This document shows positions 8,016-18,806 of a DNA stretch of 64,000 nt, piece after piece. The first letter of the stretch is position 1. Each line of letters starts with the position of its first letter. The position numbers were made by a program, and so were the translations under genes. The stretch lies in assembly GCF_000402035.1 (NCBI RefSeq), contig NC_021287.1:2852001-2916000 (forward strand). Direction: 5' to 3'. Under the pieces are notes generated by a model. That model was not told where the DNA came from and made no database searches. It was given only the letters and a program-made list of their open reading frames with translations. This DNA is from Caballeronia insecticola (lineage in GTDB: Bacteria; Pseudomonadota; Gammaproteobacteria; Burkholderiales; Burkholderiaceae).

Positions 8016-11000
8016 TCAACCGATCGTCATCAAATTCGCATTGCCGCCCGCCGCCGCCGTGTTCACGCTCACCGAGCGTTCCGTCAGCAGACGTTCGAGC
8101 GCGTAGTCCTCGCCGTCGTGGTCAGCGTCGGCGAACGCTCCCGCAGCCACGCCCTGCACCGATACGATCGGCCCCGGACGCTTCGCGACTTCCTTCACCA
8201 GCGACAGCAGTTCGTCGCTGTCGCCTTCGAACAGCACTGCATCGAAGTCTTCGGCCGCCTTGCGGACCTGTGCATACGGCTTGAGCGACGCCGGCAGCGA
8301 CGCCGCCAGCTGTTCGCCCGCCGAGCCGCTGAACAACGCGCGGTTGCCCGTCGCGAGCACCGCCGCGAATTGCGCGCGCGCACCGCTCGCCGTAGCCGCC
8401 ACGCACAGCACCGTGCCGCGCGCGCCGAGCGTGTAGGTGTTGCGCTCGCCGGTCGGGCCGCTCAGCACCGCCGTCGCGCCCGCCATCACGTGTTGCAGAT
8501 AGCCATCGCAGCGCGCGGCCGTCTGCGGATCGCGCTCGCCGATCGCCCAGTCGCGCAGCGCGGTGAGCGCAGCGGCCGGCGCATCCTTCGACGCAGCCTG
8601 ATCGACCGTCAGCGTGTTCGCGAGCGACTTCGGCAGACCGGTCGGACGCTTGGCCAAGAGACGCTGCAAATACAGCGCGCCGCCTGCCTTCGGACCCGTG
8701 CCCGACAACCCTTCGCCGCCGAACGGCTGCACGCCGACCACGGCGCCGATCACATTGCGGTTCACATAGATATTGCCGACATGCGCCCGCGAAATCACAT
8801 GCGCGATGGTTTCGTCGATCCGCGTATGGATGCCGAGCGTCAAGCCATAGCCGGTCGAGCGAATTTGGTCGAGGAGTTTATCAAGGTTCGATCGGCGATA
8901 ACGCACCACATGGAGCACCGGGCCGAACACTTCGCGCTTCAGTTCGTCGATGCTGTCGAGCGCGATCAGCGTCGGCGGCACGAACGTGCCTTGCGCGCAG
9001 GCATCGGGCAGCGGCAGTTGCACGACCTCGCGGCCTTTGTCGCGCATCGCGGCGATGTGCGCGTCGATGCCGCGTTTCGCGTCGGCATCGATCACGGGGC
9101 CGACATCCGTCGACAGCCGGTCCGGATTGCCGACCGCGAGTTGCTTCATCGCGCCGGTGAGCATTTCGAGCGTGCGATCGGCGACATCCTCCTGCAGGCA
9201 CAGCACGCGCAGCGCCGAGCAGCGTTGTCCGGCCGAATCGAACGACGACTGCAGCACGTCCGCCACGACCTGTTCCGCGAGCGCGGACGAATCGACGATC
9301 ATCGCGTTCTGGCCGCCGGTCTCGGCGATCAGCGGAATCGGGCGGCCGTCGGAATCGAGTCGTTCGGAGAGCGTCTTGTTGATGAGGCGCGCGACTTCCG
9401 TCGAGCCGGTGAACATGACGGCGCGCGTGCGCGGATCGGCGACCAGCGCCGCGCCCACGGTTTCGCCGTTGCCCGGCAGCAGTTGCACCGCGCCCTCCGG
9501 CACGCCGGCCTCGCGCAGAATGCGCACGGCTTGCGCGGCGATCAGCGGCGTCTGTTCGGCGGGCTTCGCGAGCACCGGATTGCCGGCGGCCAGCGCCGCC
9601 GCGACCTGACCCATGAAGATCGCGAGCGGGAAATTCCACGGGCTGATACACACGACCGGACCGAGCGGGCGATGCGTGTCGTTCGAGAACTCGCCGCGAA
9701 TCTGCGCGGAGTAGTAGCGCAGGAAGTCGATGGCTTCGCGAATCTCGGCGACCGCGTTCGCCAGCGACTTGCCCGCTTCGCGCACGACGAGGCCCATCAG
9801 CGTGTGCATCTGTGCTTCGAGCAGGTCGGCGGCGCGCGCGAGGCAATCGGCGCGGTCTTCGACGGGCGTCGCCTGCCAGATCGGCGCGGCAGCGACCGCG
9901 TTCGCGAGCGCGGCGCTCACCTGTTCCGACGACGCTTCCGTCACCGTGCCGACAACGTCACGCAAATCCGACGGATTGCGGACATCGCGCGTCATGCCGT
10001 TCTCGATGATGATGCCGCCTTCGAGCATCGGTGCCGCGCGCCACGGATGATTCCCGCTCGCGAGCAGCGCCGACGACAGCGACGCCAGACGATGCTCGTT
10101 CGACAGATCGAGGCCCATCGAGTTGGAGCGCTCGTCGCCATAGAGCTGGCGCGGCAGCGGAATCTTCGCGTGCGGCGCGCCGAGCGGCACGATGCGCTGC
10201 GCCTCGTCGATCGGATCCTGCACGAGATCCTTCACCGGCACGCTTTCATCGGCGATTCGGTTCACGAAGGACGTGTTCGCGCCGTTTTCGAGCAGACGGC
10301 GCACGAGATACGCGAGCAGCGTTTCATGCGTGCCGACCGGCGCATACACGCGGCACGGTCGGTTCAGCTTGTCGCGGCCGGTCACTTCTTCGTAGAGCGG
10401 CTCGCCCATGCCGTGCAAACACTGGAATTCGTACTGGCCGGGATAGTAGTTCTGCCCCGCGAGGTGATAGATCGCCGACAGCGTGTAGGCGTTGTGCGTC
10501 GCGAACTGCGGATAAACGGCGTCGGGCGCGGCGAGCAGCTTCTTCGCGCACGCGAGATACGAAATGTCCGTATAGATCTTGCGCGTGTAGACCGGATAGC
10601 CTTCGAGGCCGTCGACTTGCGCGCGCTTGATTTCCGTGTCCCAGTAAGCGCCCTTCACGAGACGGATCATCAAACGATGACGGCTGCGGCGCGCGAGATC
10701 GATCAGATAGTCGATCACGAACGGGCAGCGCTTCTGATAACCCTGCACCACGAAGCCGATGCCGTTCCAGCCCGCGAGTTCCGGATCGAAACAGAGCGCT
10801 TCGAGCAGATCGAGCGAAATTTCGAGGCGGTCGGCCTCCTCGGCGTCGATATTCAAACCGATGTCATAGCGCCGCGCGAGTTGCGCGAGCGAACGCACGC
10901 GCGGCAGCAGTTCGTTCATCGTGCGTTCCTGCTGCGCGCGCGAATAGCGCGGATGCAGCGCGGAGAGCTTGATCGAGATGCCCGGGCCTTCGTAGATGCC

Positions 11001-11945
11001 GCGCCCGCCCGCCGCCTTGCCGATCGCGTGGATGGCTTGCTCGTACGAGGCGTAGTAGCGTTGCGCGTCTTCTTCGGTCGTCGCGGCTTCGCCGAGCATG
11101 TCGTAGGAATAGCGGAAACCGCGCGCCTCGAACTTGCGGCTGTTCGCGAGCGCCTCGGAGATCGTCTCGCCGGTGACGAACTGCTCGCCCATCAGGCGCA
11201 TCGCCATGTCGACGCCCTTGCGGATCAGCGGCTCGCCGCCCCGGCCGATCAGACGCGTAAGCGCCGACGACAGACCCGCTTCGCTGTTCGTCGTGACGAG
11301 CTTGCCGGTGATCATCAAACCCCACGTCGCCGCGTTCACGAACAGCGACGGCGCCTGGCCCATATGCGATTTCCAGTCGCCCTTGCTGATCTTGTCGCGG
11401 ATCAACGCGTCGCGCGTGGCGCGATCGGGAATGCGCAGCAGCGCTTCGGCGAGGCACATCAGCGCGACGCCTTCTTGGCTCGACAGCGAAAACTCGTGGA
11501 TCAGGCCTTCGACGCCGCCGCCCGAGTTCTTCGCGCGCAGCGCTTCGACGAGTTTGGTCGCGAGCTTTTCCGCTTCGGCGGCAACCGGCGCGGAGAGACG
11601 CGCCTGACCAATCAGAAACGGCAAGCACTCCGGTTCCGGCCGGCGATACGCGGCCGTGATCGCCGCGCGCAACACCGATTGCGGTTGCACGTTCTGAGCG
11701 AAATCGAGGAACGGATGCGGCGCGCCGTCTTCATCGTTGTCGGCGGGCGCGGCATCGGCCAGTTCCGACGAGCCGTTCACGCCCGTCAGTTCCGGCGGCA
11801 ACTGGCCATGCTCGATGCGCTCCAGATACGCGAAGATCGCCTGCTTGATCAGCCAGTGCGGGGTGCGCTCGAGACGCGTCGCGGCATCCTTCAGCCGGGA
11901 ACGCAGCAGATCGTCGACTTTGACGCCAAGGGTTGTGCTCGCCAT
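8016..11945 (-). CDS. putA: Trifunctional proline utilisation protein PutA
   Basis: Oxidises proline to glutamate: FAD-dependent proline dehydrogenase, then NAD-dependent pyrroline-5-carboxylate dehydrogenase. The 1309-residue protein starts with a ribbon-helix-helix DNA-binding domain (about 1-50, TLGVKVDDLLRSRLKDAA), so it is the type that also represses its own genes. The dehydrogenase barrel spans about 200-530 (GISIKLSALHPRY, RLVKGAYWDTEIKRAQ, YATHNA-like FATHNAYT). The aldehyde dehydrogenase module has AETGGQNA near 873 and the catalytic Cys in SAGQRCSALR near 908. A C-terminal domain follows to 1309. Length is normal for the class. No putP is adjacent; a LivK-type binding protein follows downstream. 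Confidence 0.97.
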   Translation of the reverse strand: MASTTLGVKVDDLLRSRLKDAATRLERTPHWLIKQAIFAYLERIEHGQLPPELTGVNGSSELADAAPADNDEDGAPHPFLDFAQNVQPQSVLRAAITAAYRRPEPECLPFLIGQARLSAPVAAEAEKLATKLVEALRAKNSGGGVEGLIHEFSLSSQEGVALMCLAEALLRIPDRATRDALIRDKISKGDWKSHMGQAPSLFVNAATWGLMITGKLVTTNSEAGLSSALTRLIGRGGEPLIRKGVDMAMRLMGEQFVTGETISEALANSRKFEARGFRYSYDMLGEAATTEEDAQRYYASYEQAIHAIGKAAGGRGIYEGPGISIKLSALHPRYSRAQQERTMNELLPRVRSLAQLARRYDIGLNIDAEEADRLEISLDLLEALCFDPELAGWNGIGFVVQGYQKRCPFVIDYLIDLARRSRHRLMIRLVKGAYWDTEIKRAQVDGLEGYPVYTRKIYTDISYLACAKKLLAAPDAVYPQFATHNAYTLSAIYHLAGQNYYPGQYEFQCLHGMGEPLYEEVTGRDKLNRPCRVYAPVGTHETLLAYLVRRLLENGANTSFVNRIADESVPVKDLVQDPIDEAQRIVPLGAPHAKIPLPRQLYGDERSNSMGLDLSNEHRLASLSSALLASGNHPWRAAPMLEGGIIIENGMTRDVRNPSDLRDVVGTVTEASSEQVSAALANAVAAAPIWQATPVEDRADCLARAADLLEAQMHTLMGLVVREAGKSLANAVAEIREAIDFLRYYSAQIRGEFSNDTHRPLGPVVCISPWNFPLAIFMGQVAAALAAGNPVLAKPAEQTPLIAAQAVRILREAGVPEGAVQLLPGNGETVGAALVADPRTRAVMFTGSTEVARLINKTLSERLDSDGRPIPLIAETGGQNAMIVDSSALAEQVVADVLQSSFDSAGQRCSALRVLCLQEDVADRTLEMLTGAMKQLAVGNPDRLSTDVGPVIDADAKRGIDAHIAAMRDKGREVVQLPLPDACAQGTFVPPTLIALDSIDELKREVFGPVLHVVRYRRSNLDKLLDQIRSTGYGLTLGIHTRIDETIAHVISRAHVGNIYVNRNVIGAVVGVQPFGGEGLSGTGPKAGGALYLQRLLAKRPTGLPKSLANTLTVDQAASKDAPAAALTALRDWAIGERDPQTAARCDGYLQHVMAGATAVLSGPTGERNTYTLGARGTVLCVAATASGARAQFAAVLATGNRALFSGSAGEQLAASLPASLKPYAQVRKAAEDFDAVLFEGDSDELLSLVKEVAKRPGPIVSVQGVAAGAFADADHDGEDYALERLLTERSVSVNTAAAGGNANLMTIG

Positions 11946-12236
11946 ATATCCTTCGTTTGCCGGTCGTCATCACCCGGCGAGAGACCTAAAAGTTGGCGAA
12001 TCCTACCCCGCTGTAATAAAAGGTGCAACCGAGAATTTCGCTAGGGTTGCACCATATTGAAACCCTTATCCCGCAAGGCTTTGCGCGGTGCACCGCCGGT
12101 GGGCGGCCGGCGCTTTTCGCCTAGTAGTTTCCCTAATCGGATTTATTTTGGGACAACCCCTAAGTATTCGCCCGGCCTCCGCCGATATAAACGCAATGCG
12201 CGGTCGACGAACCGCGATTTCGGGGAGAGTCACAGC
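11946..12236. other. Divergent intergenic region upstream of putA, with a dyad
   Basis: A 291-bp region between putA and a 51-codon gene. At 12043-12066, AGGGTT and AACCCT form an inverted repeat about 100 bp upstream of putA, a possible operator for the PutA ribbon-helix-helix domain (inference). TTGAAACCCTTATCC at 12058-12072 recurs near 63.58 kb. GGGGAGAG precedes the ATG at 12237. Confidence 0.45.
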
Positions 12237-12392
12237 ATGAGCACTTGGATGGTAGTAACGAGCGTTTGGATGATGTTCGCCCTTTGCGTCGTCTTGTTCG
12301 TGCGCGGCGCGTCGCCGCACGTGCAACGATCCGACGACGCCCACGATCAGGGCGGCCACACGCCCGCGGACATGTCACGCGCGAAAATCTGA
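12237..12392 (+). CDS. Small single-pass membrane protein, 51 residues
   Basis: The ATG at 12237 follows GGGGAGAGTCACAGC, a good ribosome binding site. The product has one N-terminal hydrophobic helix (about residues 4-22, WMVVTSVWMMFALCVVLFV) and a polar His/Asp-rich tail (HVQRSDDAHDQGGH). I do not recognise a named family. Such short anchors sometimes modulate membrane complexes, but nothing here shows a role. It is divergent from putA and convergent with priA, whose stop is 25 bp away. Confidence 0.6.
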   Translation: MSTWMVVTSVWMMFALCVVLFVRGASPHVQRSDDAHDQGGHTPADMSRAKI

Positions 12393-12417
12393 ACGGCGCG
12401 CCGGGCCGGCGCCGACA

Positions 12418-14658
<2,241 letters not shown>

Positions 14659-15117
14659 TGTGCAAGGCCCCGTGCGTGGTGGTTTGAACCAGGCGCGGGC
14701 GTCTGCCGGGCGAAGTTAAAGTGAAACATCAGAATCGCCGCTAAACCGCAGATTAGTTTTAGATTTCCGATGCTTTCCACAGGCCTGTGGATAACTTTGT
14801 TGAGAAGTGCTGCCGGCATCGCCGTGAACAACCTCAGGAATCCCTTATGTGCGCTAGCCCACATTTCGGGCAAAGCTCTTGAATTTCGTTAAAAATCATT
14901 GGCTTATGACACATATAGAGACATCTTATTGGTTGCTGCGGCCCATACGTCTGATGGCGCGCCGCAGCGAACGAAATGTGCATAAGTTCAGTCTTGACAT
15001 CGCCGGGGACCGCGTGAGGCGGGCGATCCCGGCGAAACGCCGCCGCCCATTGCTAACCAAGCCGGTGCATCGATCGTGCACCGCAACATGACATGCGCTG
15101 GCGGCGCGGCCCGACGT
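14659..15117. other. Gene-free region between hemE and priA with a DnaA-box-like dyad
   Basis: 459 bp, more AT-rich between 14870 and 14935 than its surroundings. TGTGGATAA at 14786-14794 is a perfect DnaA box (reverse orientation). It faces a weaker TTTCCACAG, giving the dyad TTTCCACAGGCCTGTGGA. No convincing ORF, tRNA or terminator is visible. It should contain the priA promoter. Confidence 0.5.
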
Positions 15118-16236
15118 TCAGCGCGCGCGTATTGCGCGGCTATGGCGATGCACTTCGTCCACCAGTTCGGCAACGTGTTCCGGCGGCGTGAACTGCGAGA
15201 TGCCGTGCCCCAGATTGAACACGTGACCCGGATGATTTCCGAAGCTGTCCAGGACGGCGCGCGCTTCCGTGCGAATCGCCGCGGGCGGCGCGAACAGTAC
15301 GCTCGGATCGATATTTCCCTGCAGCGCCACGCGTGCGCCGACTTTCTCACGCGCGCGGCCCAGATTCACGGTCCAGTCGAGACCGACTGCATCGACGCCC
15401 GTGGCCGCGATTTCTTCGAGCCACAAACCGCCGCCCTTCGTGAACGTGATGACCGGCACGCGAACGCCGTCGTGCTCGCGCTTCAGACCCGCGACCACCT
15501 TCGCGATGTAGTCGAGCGAGAAGCGTTGATACGCGCCGTCGGCGAGCGCCCCGCCCCATGTGTCGAAGATCATCACGGCCTGCGCGCCGGCTTCGATCTG
15601 CGCGTTCAGGTAAGCGATGACAGCCTGCGCGTTGACTTCGAGAATGCGATGCATCAGGTCGGGCCGCGCGTAAGCCATCGACTTGACCGTGCGGTGATCG
15701 TCCGAGCCGCCGCCTTCGACCATGTAGCACGCGAGCGTCCACGGGCTGCCCGAGAAGCCGATCAGCGGCACCTTCTGACGGCCTTGCGCGTCGGTGAGCG
15801 CGCGGCGAATCTGGCTGACGGCATCGGTGACGTAGCGCAGCGTCGCGTCGATGTCCGGCACGGCGAGGCGCTTCACGTCGTCTTCCGTGCGCACGGTGCG
15901 CTCGAAGCGCGGACCTTCGCCCTGCACGAAATTCAGGCCGAGGCCCATGGCGTCGGGCACGGTGAGGATGTCGGAGAAGAGGATCGCGGCGTCGAGCGGA
16001 AAGCGTTCGAGCGGCTGGAGCGTCACTTCGGTCGCGTAATCCGGATTTTTCGCGAGACCGAGGAAGCTGCCCGCGCGCGCACGGGTCGCGTTGTACTCCG
16101 GCAGATAGCGGCCGGCCTGACGCATCAGCCAGATCGGCGTGTAGTCGGTCGGCTGGCGCAGGAGCGCGCGCAGGAAGGTGTCGTTCAGGAGAGTGTGGGC
16201 CACGTCGCTCGATGCTGAAGCCGAAGAATCGTTCAT
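15118..16236 (-). CDS. hemE: Uroporphyrinogen III decarboxylase HemE
   Basis: Converts uroporphyrinogen III to coproporphyrinogen III in haem synthesis; cytosolic and cofactor-free. 372 residues with the two family signatures: [15 protein letters not shown] near residues 38-52 and [17 protein letters not shown] near 150-166. Further motifs are [12 protein letters not shown] and [14 protein letters not shown] short Ser/Ala-rich N-terminus precedes the family start. It stands alone and is divergent from pheC, with a 149-bp spacer that must hold both promoters. Confidence 0.97.
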   Translation of the reverse strand: MNDSSASASSDVAHTLLNDTFLRALLRQPTDYTPIWLMRQAGRYLPEYNATRARAGSFLGLAKNPDYATEVTLQPLERFPLDAAILFSDILTVPDAMGLGLNFVQGEGPRFERTVRTEDDVKRLAVPDIDATLRYVTDAVSQIRRALTDAQGRQKVPLIGFSGSPWTLACYMVEGGGSDDHRTVKSMAYARPDLMHRILEVNAQAVIAYLNAQIEAGAQAVMIFDTWGGALADGAYQRFSLDYIAKVVAGLKREHDGVRVPVITFTKGGGLWLEEIAATGVDAVGLDWTVNLGRAREKVGARVALQGNIDPSVLFAPPAAIRTEARAVLDSFGNHPGHVFNLGHGISQFTPPEHVAELVDEVHRHSRAIRAR

Positions 16237-16385
16237 TCTACCGGACCGGCCGCGCGTTTTACCCGCCTGAGTCCGGCCATTCCGGGCGTGTCATGGGCCG
16301 CGGCTTATGCCGTTTGGCCGAATGTTCATGCATCCGATGCCTCGCTATCATCGACGGGCGTACACAACTAGAACCCGGAGAATCG

Positions 16386-17222
16386 ATGAAACGCACGTCC
16401 GTCAGTCTCGCCGCTTTCGCTATGTCTTTTGCGCTCGCGGGCACCGCACAGTCTCAAACGATCCAGGCCGGCACGGTCTCGGGCGCGCAACCCGCGCCCG
16501 CAGCCGCGCCTGCCGTGGCTCCGTCGCGTCTGGACGACGTCCTCGCCCGCCACGCTTTGCGCGTCTGCACCACGGGCGACTACAAGCCGTATTCGTTTCT
16601 GCGTCCGGACGGACAGTTCGAGGGCATCGACATCGATCTCGCGGAGAGCCTCGCGAAGTCGCTCGGCGCGCGGACGGAGTATGTGAAGACGTCGTGGTCG
16701 AACCTGATGAACGATTTCGTCGCGAAGTGCGATATCGCCGTGGGCGGCGTGTCCACCACGCTCGAGCGGCAAAAACGCGCATTTTTCACGGACGCCTACA
16801 TGGAAGACGGCAAAACGCCGATCGTCCGCTGCGACGATGTGGACAAGTACCAGACCGTCGCGCAGATCGATCAGCCGAGCGTGCGCACCATCGTCAATCC
16901 GGGTGGTACGAACGAGCGTTTCGCGAAGCAGTTCTTCCCGCACGCGCAGTTGGTCGAGTACCCGGACAACGTGACGATCTTCAAGCAAATCCTGGAAGGA
17001 AAGGCCGACGTCATGGTCACCGACGCCTCGGAAACCCTGCTACAGCAGAAGCTCAACCCGGGCTTGTGCTCGGTGCATCCGGACAAACCGTTCCAGTTCG
17101 GCGAAAAAGCGTATTTGCTGCCGCGCGGCGACGTCCCGTTCCAGCAGTATGTCGATCAATGGCTGCATCTCGCGCGTTCATCGGGCGAGTTTCAGGCCGT
17201 GTACGACAAGTGGCTGAAATGA
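16386..17222 (+). CDS. pheC: Periplasmic cyclohexadienyl (arogenate/prephenate) dehydratase, binding-protein fold
   Basis: 278 residues with a signal peptide (about 1-22, ending AGTAQSQ). The mature domain follows the PheC pattern closely: VCTTGDYKPYSF, DIDLAESLAKSLGA, TSWSNLMNDF, GGVSTTLERQKRAFF, DGKTPIVRCDD, VNPGGTNERFAKQFF, DNVTIFKQILEGKAD, EKAYLLPRGD. PheC enzymes release phenylpyruvate or phenylalanine in the periplasm and evolved from amino acid binding proteins. No ABC permease is adjacent, which supports an enzyme over a transporter subunit. The alternative is a polar amino acid binding protein. ATG at 16386 follows CCGGAG. Confidence 0.78.
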   Translation: MKRTSVSLAAFAMSFALAGTAQSQTIQAGTVSGAQPAPAAAPAVAPSRLDDVLARHALRVCTTGDYKPYSFLRPDGQFEGIDIDLAESLAKSLGARTEYVKTSWSNLMNDFVAKCDIAVGGVSTTLERQKRAFFTDAYMEDGKTPIVRCDDVDKYQTVAQIDQPSVRTIVNPGGTNERFAKQFFPHAQLVEYPDNVTIFKQILEGKADVMVTDASETLLQQKLNPGLCSVHPDKPFQFGEKAYLLPRGDVPFQQYVDQWLHLARSSGEFQAVYDKWLK

Positions 17223-17242
17223 GCCGGCAGCCGCGCTCGATG

Positions 17243-18184
17243 CTACGCGCGCAGAAGTTCGCCCGCGCGTTCGCCGATCGTGCGCAGCCAGCCGAGCGCC
17301 GCTTCGGATTGCGAATGCAGTCGGGCAAAGCCGTGCGTCATGTCGTGGGCGTCGAACATGTCGACGCGTCCGCCGTTGGCTTGCAGAAAGCGCTGAAGTT
17401 CGAAGGCGTCGTCGTAGAGCGGATCGTAGGCCGCCGCGACCACGAGCGCGCGCGCCGGCGTGCGCTCGAACGGCTCGGACAGCGGAAACGCGCGCACGTC
17501 GTGGTCATGCGGCGTCTGGCCGGAGAAGAATTGGGTCCAGTACCACTTCATTTCCTCGTTCGTGAGACCGGGGCCGTTCGCATTGGCGAGGCAACTGGGA
17601 CTGTCGAACTGGCGGCGCATCACCGGGTAAAGCAGAAGTTGCAAGCCGACAAGTCCGGCGACACGCTCGTTTGCGCCTCGCGCGGCAACAACCGCCAGGT
17701 GCGCGCCGGCGCTGTCGCCGCCCACGGCCAGCCGGTCGGTCGCGAAGCCCAGCCGCGAGCGATGCTCGGCGAGCCAGATGAGCGCGTCGAGTGCGTCGTC
17801 GCATGGCGCGGGAAACGGATGCTCGGGCGCGAGTCGATAATCGACACTCGCCACGGCGCATCGCGAGTCTTGCGCGAGCCGCGCGACGAGGCCGTCGTGC
17901 GTGTCGAGATCGCCGACCACCCAGCCGCCGCCGTGAAAATAGACGATCAGCGGCAACGGCCCGCGCGCGGCTTTCGGCTTGTAAATGCGCACGGCAAGCG
18001 TACGGCCTTCGAGCCCAATCTCGATGTCTTCAGCCGTTACGGCGTCGCTGCGTGCTTGAGCGTAGGCCTTTGCGACGTCGCCGAAGCGGCGCCGGATCGT
18101 CTGCGCGTCGGCGTCCGGCGCGACGGGCGGAAAAGCCTCGGCAACGCCGTGGTAGTAGCGAAGCAAGGCTGCGTCGATGGTCAT
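17243..18184 (-). CDS. Alpha/beta hydrolase, HSL-family esterase
   Basis: A 313-residue cytosolic esterase or lipase of the hormone-sensitive-lipase family. Oxyanion motif HGGGW at residues 84-88, nucleophile elbow GDSAG at 156-160 (Ser158), the acid in AYDPLYDD, and the catalytic His in DMTHGFARL. Length is typical. Substrate unknown; the family hydrolyses short acyl esters. It is transcribed alone, converging on pheC (20 bp apart), with a long AT-richer region upstream. Confidence 0.9.
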   Translation of the reverse strand: MTIDAALLRYYHGVAEAFPPVAPDADAQTIRRRFGDVAKAYAQARSDAVTAEDIEIGLEGRTLAVRIYKPKAARGPLPLIVYFHGGGWVVGDLDTHDGLVARLAQDSRCAVASVDYRLAPEHPFPAPCDDALDALIWLAEHRSRLGFATDRLAVGGDSAGAHLAVVAARGANERVAGLVGLQLLLYPVMRRQFDSPSCLANANGPGLTNEEMKWYWTQFFSGQTPHDHDVRAFPLSEPFERTPARALVVAAAYDPLYDDAFELQRFLQANGGRVDMFDAHDMTHGFARLHSQSEAALGWLRTIGERAGELLRA

Positions 18185-18540
18185 GCGGGTCTCCAGAAGC
18201 TTTTTGTGAGAGGAAAATCAGGCTTGAACGGCATTGCGCATCGTTTTCATACGTCCAACCGTTCGATTTTCCGGGAATATTAGAATAATCGCATGAGTCC
18301 GAAAATCGGATTTTAATGGTTACACCCGACCGATCGAATGAACGATTTGAATAACAGACAATATATTCGCGAGATTCAACGGTTTCGTGCGAGGAAATTC
18401 TCTCGGAGCCTTGCGTGACGGGGGTTACAACCTGAAACACTTTGTTACGGCGATCCGGAATCAATTCGCCCACAATCTGTTCAAACGGTTTCAACACGGA
18501 TGTATTTGGACGTGCCGTGAAAAGGCGGCATGTTTTGAGT

Positions 18541-18690
18541 GGTCGGCTTTGGCCGAAGCCCAGATTGGGGCATCCTTGTTGGGGTCGTTTTTCGAGTGAC
18601 AGTCATTCGAAAACATCCCACAATTGGTCTCCTCGCGCTAACCCCGTAGCGTGTGGTTTTTAGCGGGCTCCAGGCCCGCTTTTTTTTCGT
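18541..18690 (+). ncRNA. Candidate structured small RNA ending in an intrinsic terminator
   Basis: Four consecutive hairpins on the plus strand: GGCTT/AAGCC (18545-18560); an 11-bp stem TTTTCGAGTGA/TCATTCGAAAA with a CAG loop (18589-18613); CGCTA/TAGCG (18636-18651); and terminator AGCGGGC/GCCCGCT followed by eight T (18662-18687). Between hairpins 2 and 3 the unpaired TCTCCTC is an anti-Shine-Dalgarno sequence. No ORF uses the unit and no plus-strand gene precedes it. No clear promoter was found. It does not resemble 6S, tmRNA, 4.5S or RNase P RNA. Confidence 0.45.
18662..18687 (+). terminator. Strong intrinsic terminator, plus strand
   Basis: A 7-bp GC-rich stem (AGCGGGC/GCCCGCT) with a TCCAG loop and a run of eight T on the plus strand. 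No annotated plus-strand gene lies within 1.4 kb upstream, so it implies an unannotated transcript. Confidence 0.8.
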
Positions 18691-18749
18691 CCGTTTAAAC
18701 GTTTGCGCCGTTTGACAGGTTAGCGCCCGAACGTTTCATCGAAAGACAG

Positions 18750-18780
18750 AAGGAGCGCCACGGCGCTCCTTTCGTTTTTT
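18750..18780. terminator. Intrinsic terminator
   Basis: Near-perfect stem AAGGAGCGC/GCGCTCCTT with a CACG loop. TTCGTTTTTT follows on the plus strand; the minus side ends in a weaker TCTGTCTTT. It could stop the minus-strand acyl-CoA synthetase transcript or back up the plus-strand terminator 65 bp to its left. Confidence 0.7.
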
Positions 18781-18806
18781 CTGCCTCGAAAAAATCACCG
18801 GGCGGC

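Larger units (their letters stand above)
18185..18806. other. 622-bp gene-free region: hydrolase promoter side plus candidate small RNA
   Basis: More AT-rich than the flanks. The left part lies upstream of the hydrolase. On the minus strand at about 18422-18446 two GTAAC half-sites recur 20 nt apart, a spacing typical of response-regulator operators. The right part holds a plus-strand structured RNA candidate and two intrinsic terminators. Short ORFs here have no good start sites or family-like residues. Confidence 0.6.

Noticed and set aside
7992..12044. A 1350-codon open frame antisense to putA
   Set aside because: The translation is arginine- and histidine-rich without family motifs and lies exactly opposite a clear PutA. 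This is a shadow of high-GC codon use.
14774..14794. oriC in the priA-hemE gap
   Set aside because: Only one perfect DnaA box, no cluster of boxes and no dnaA or dnaN beside it.
18030..18497. 155-codon minus-strand ORF overlapping the start of the hydrolase gene
   Set aside because: It overlaps a certain gene in another frame, has no ribosome binding site, and no family-like residues.
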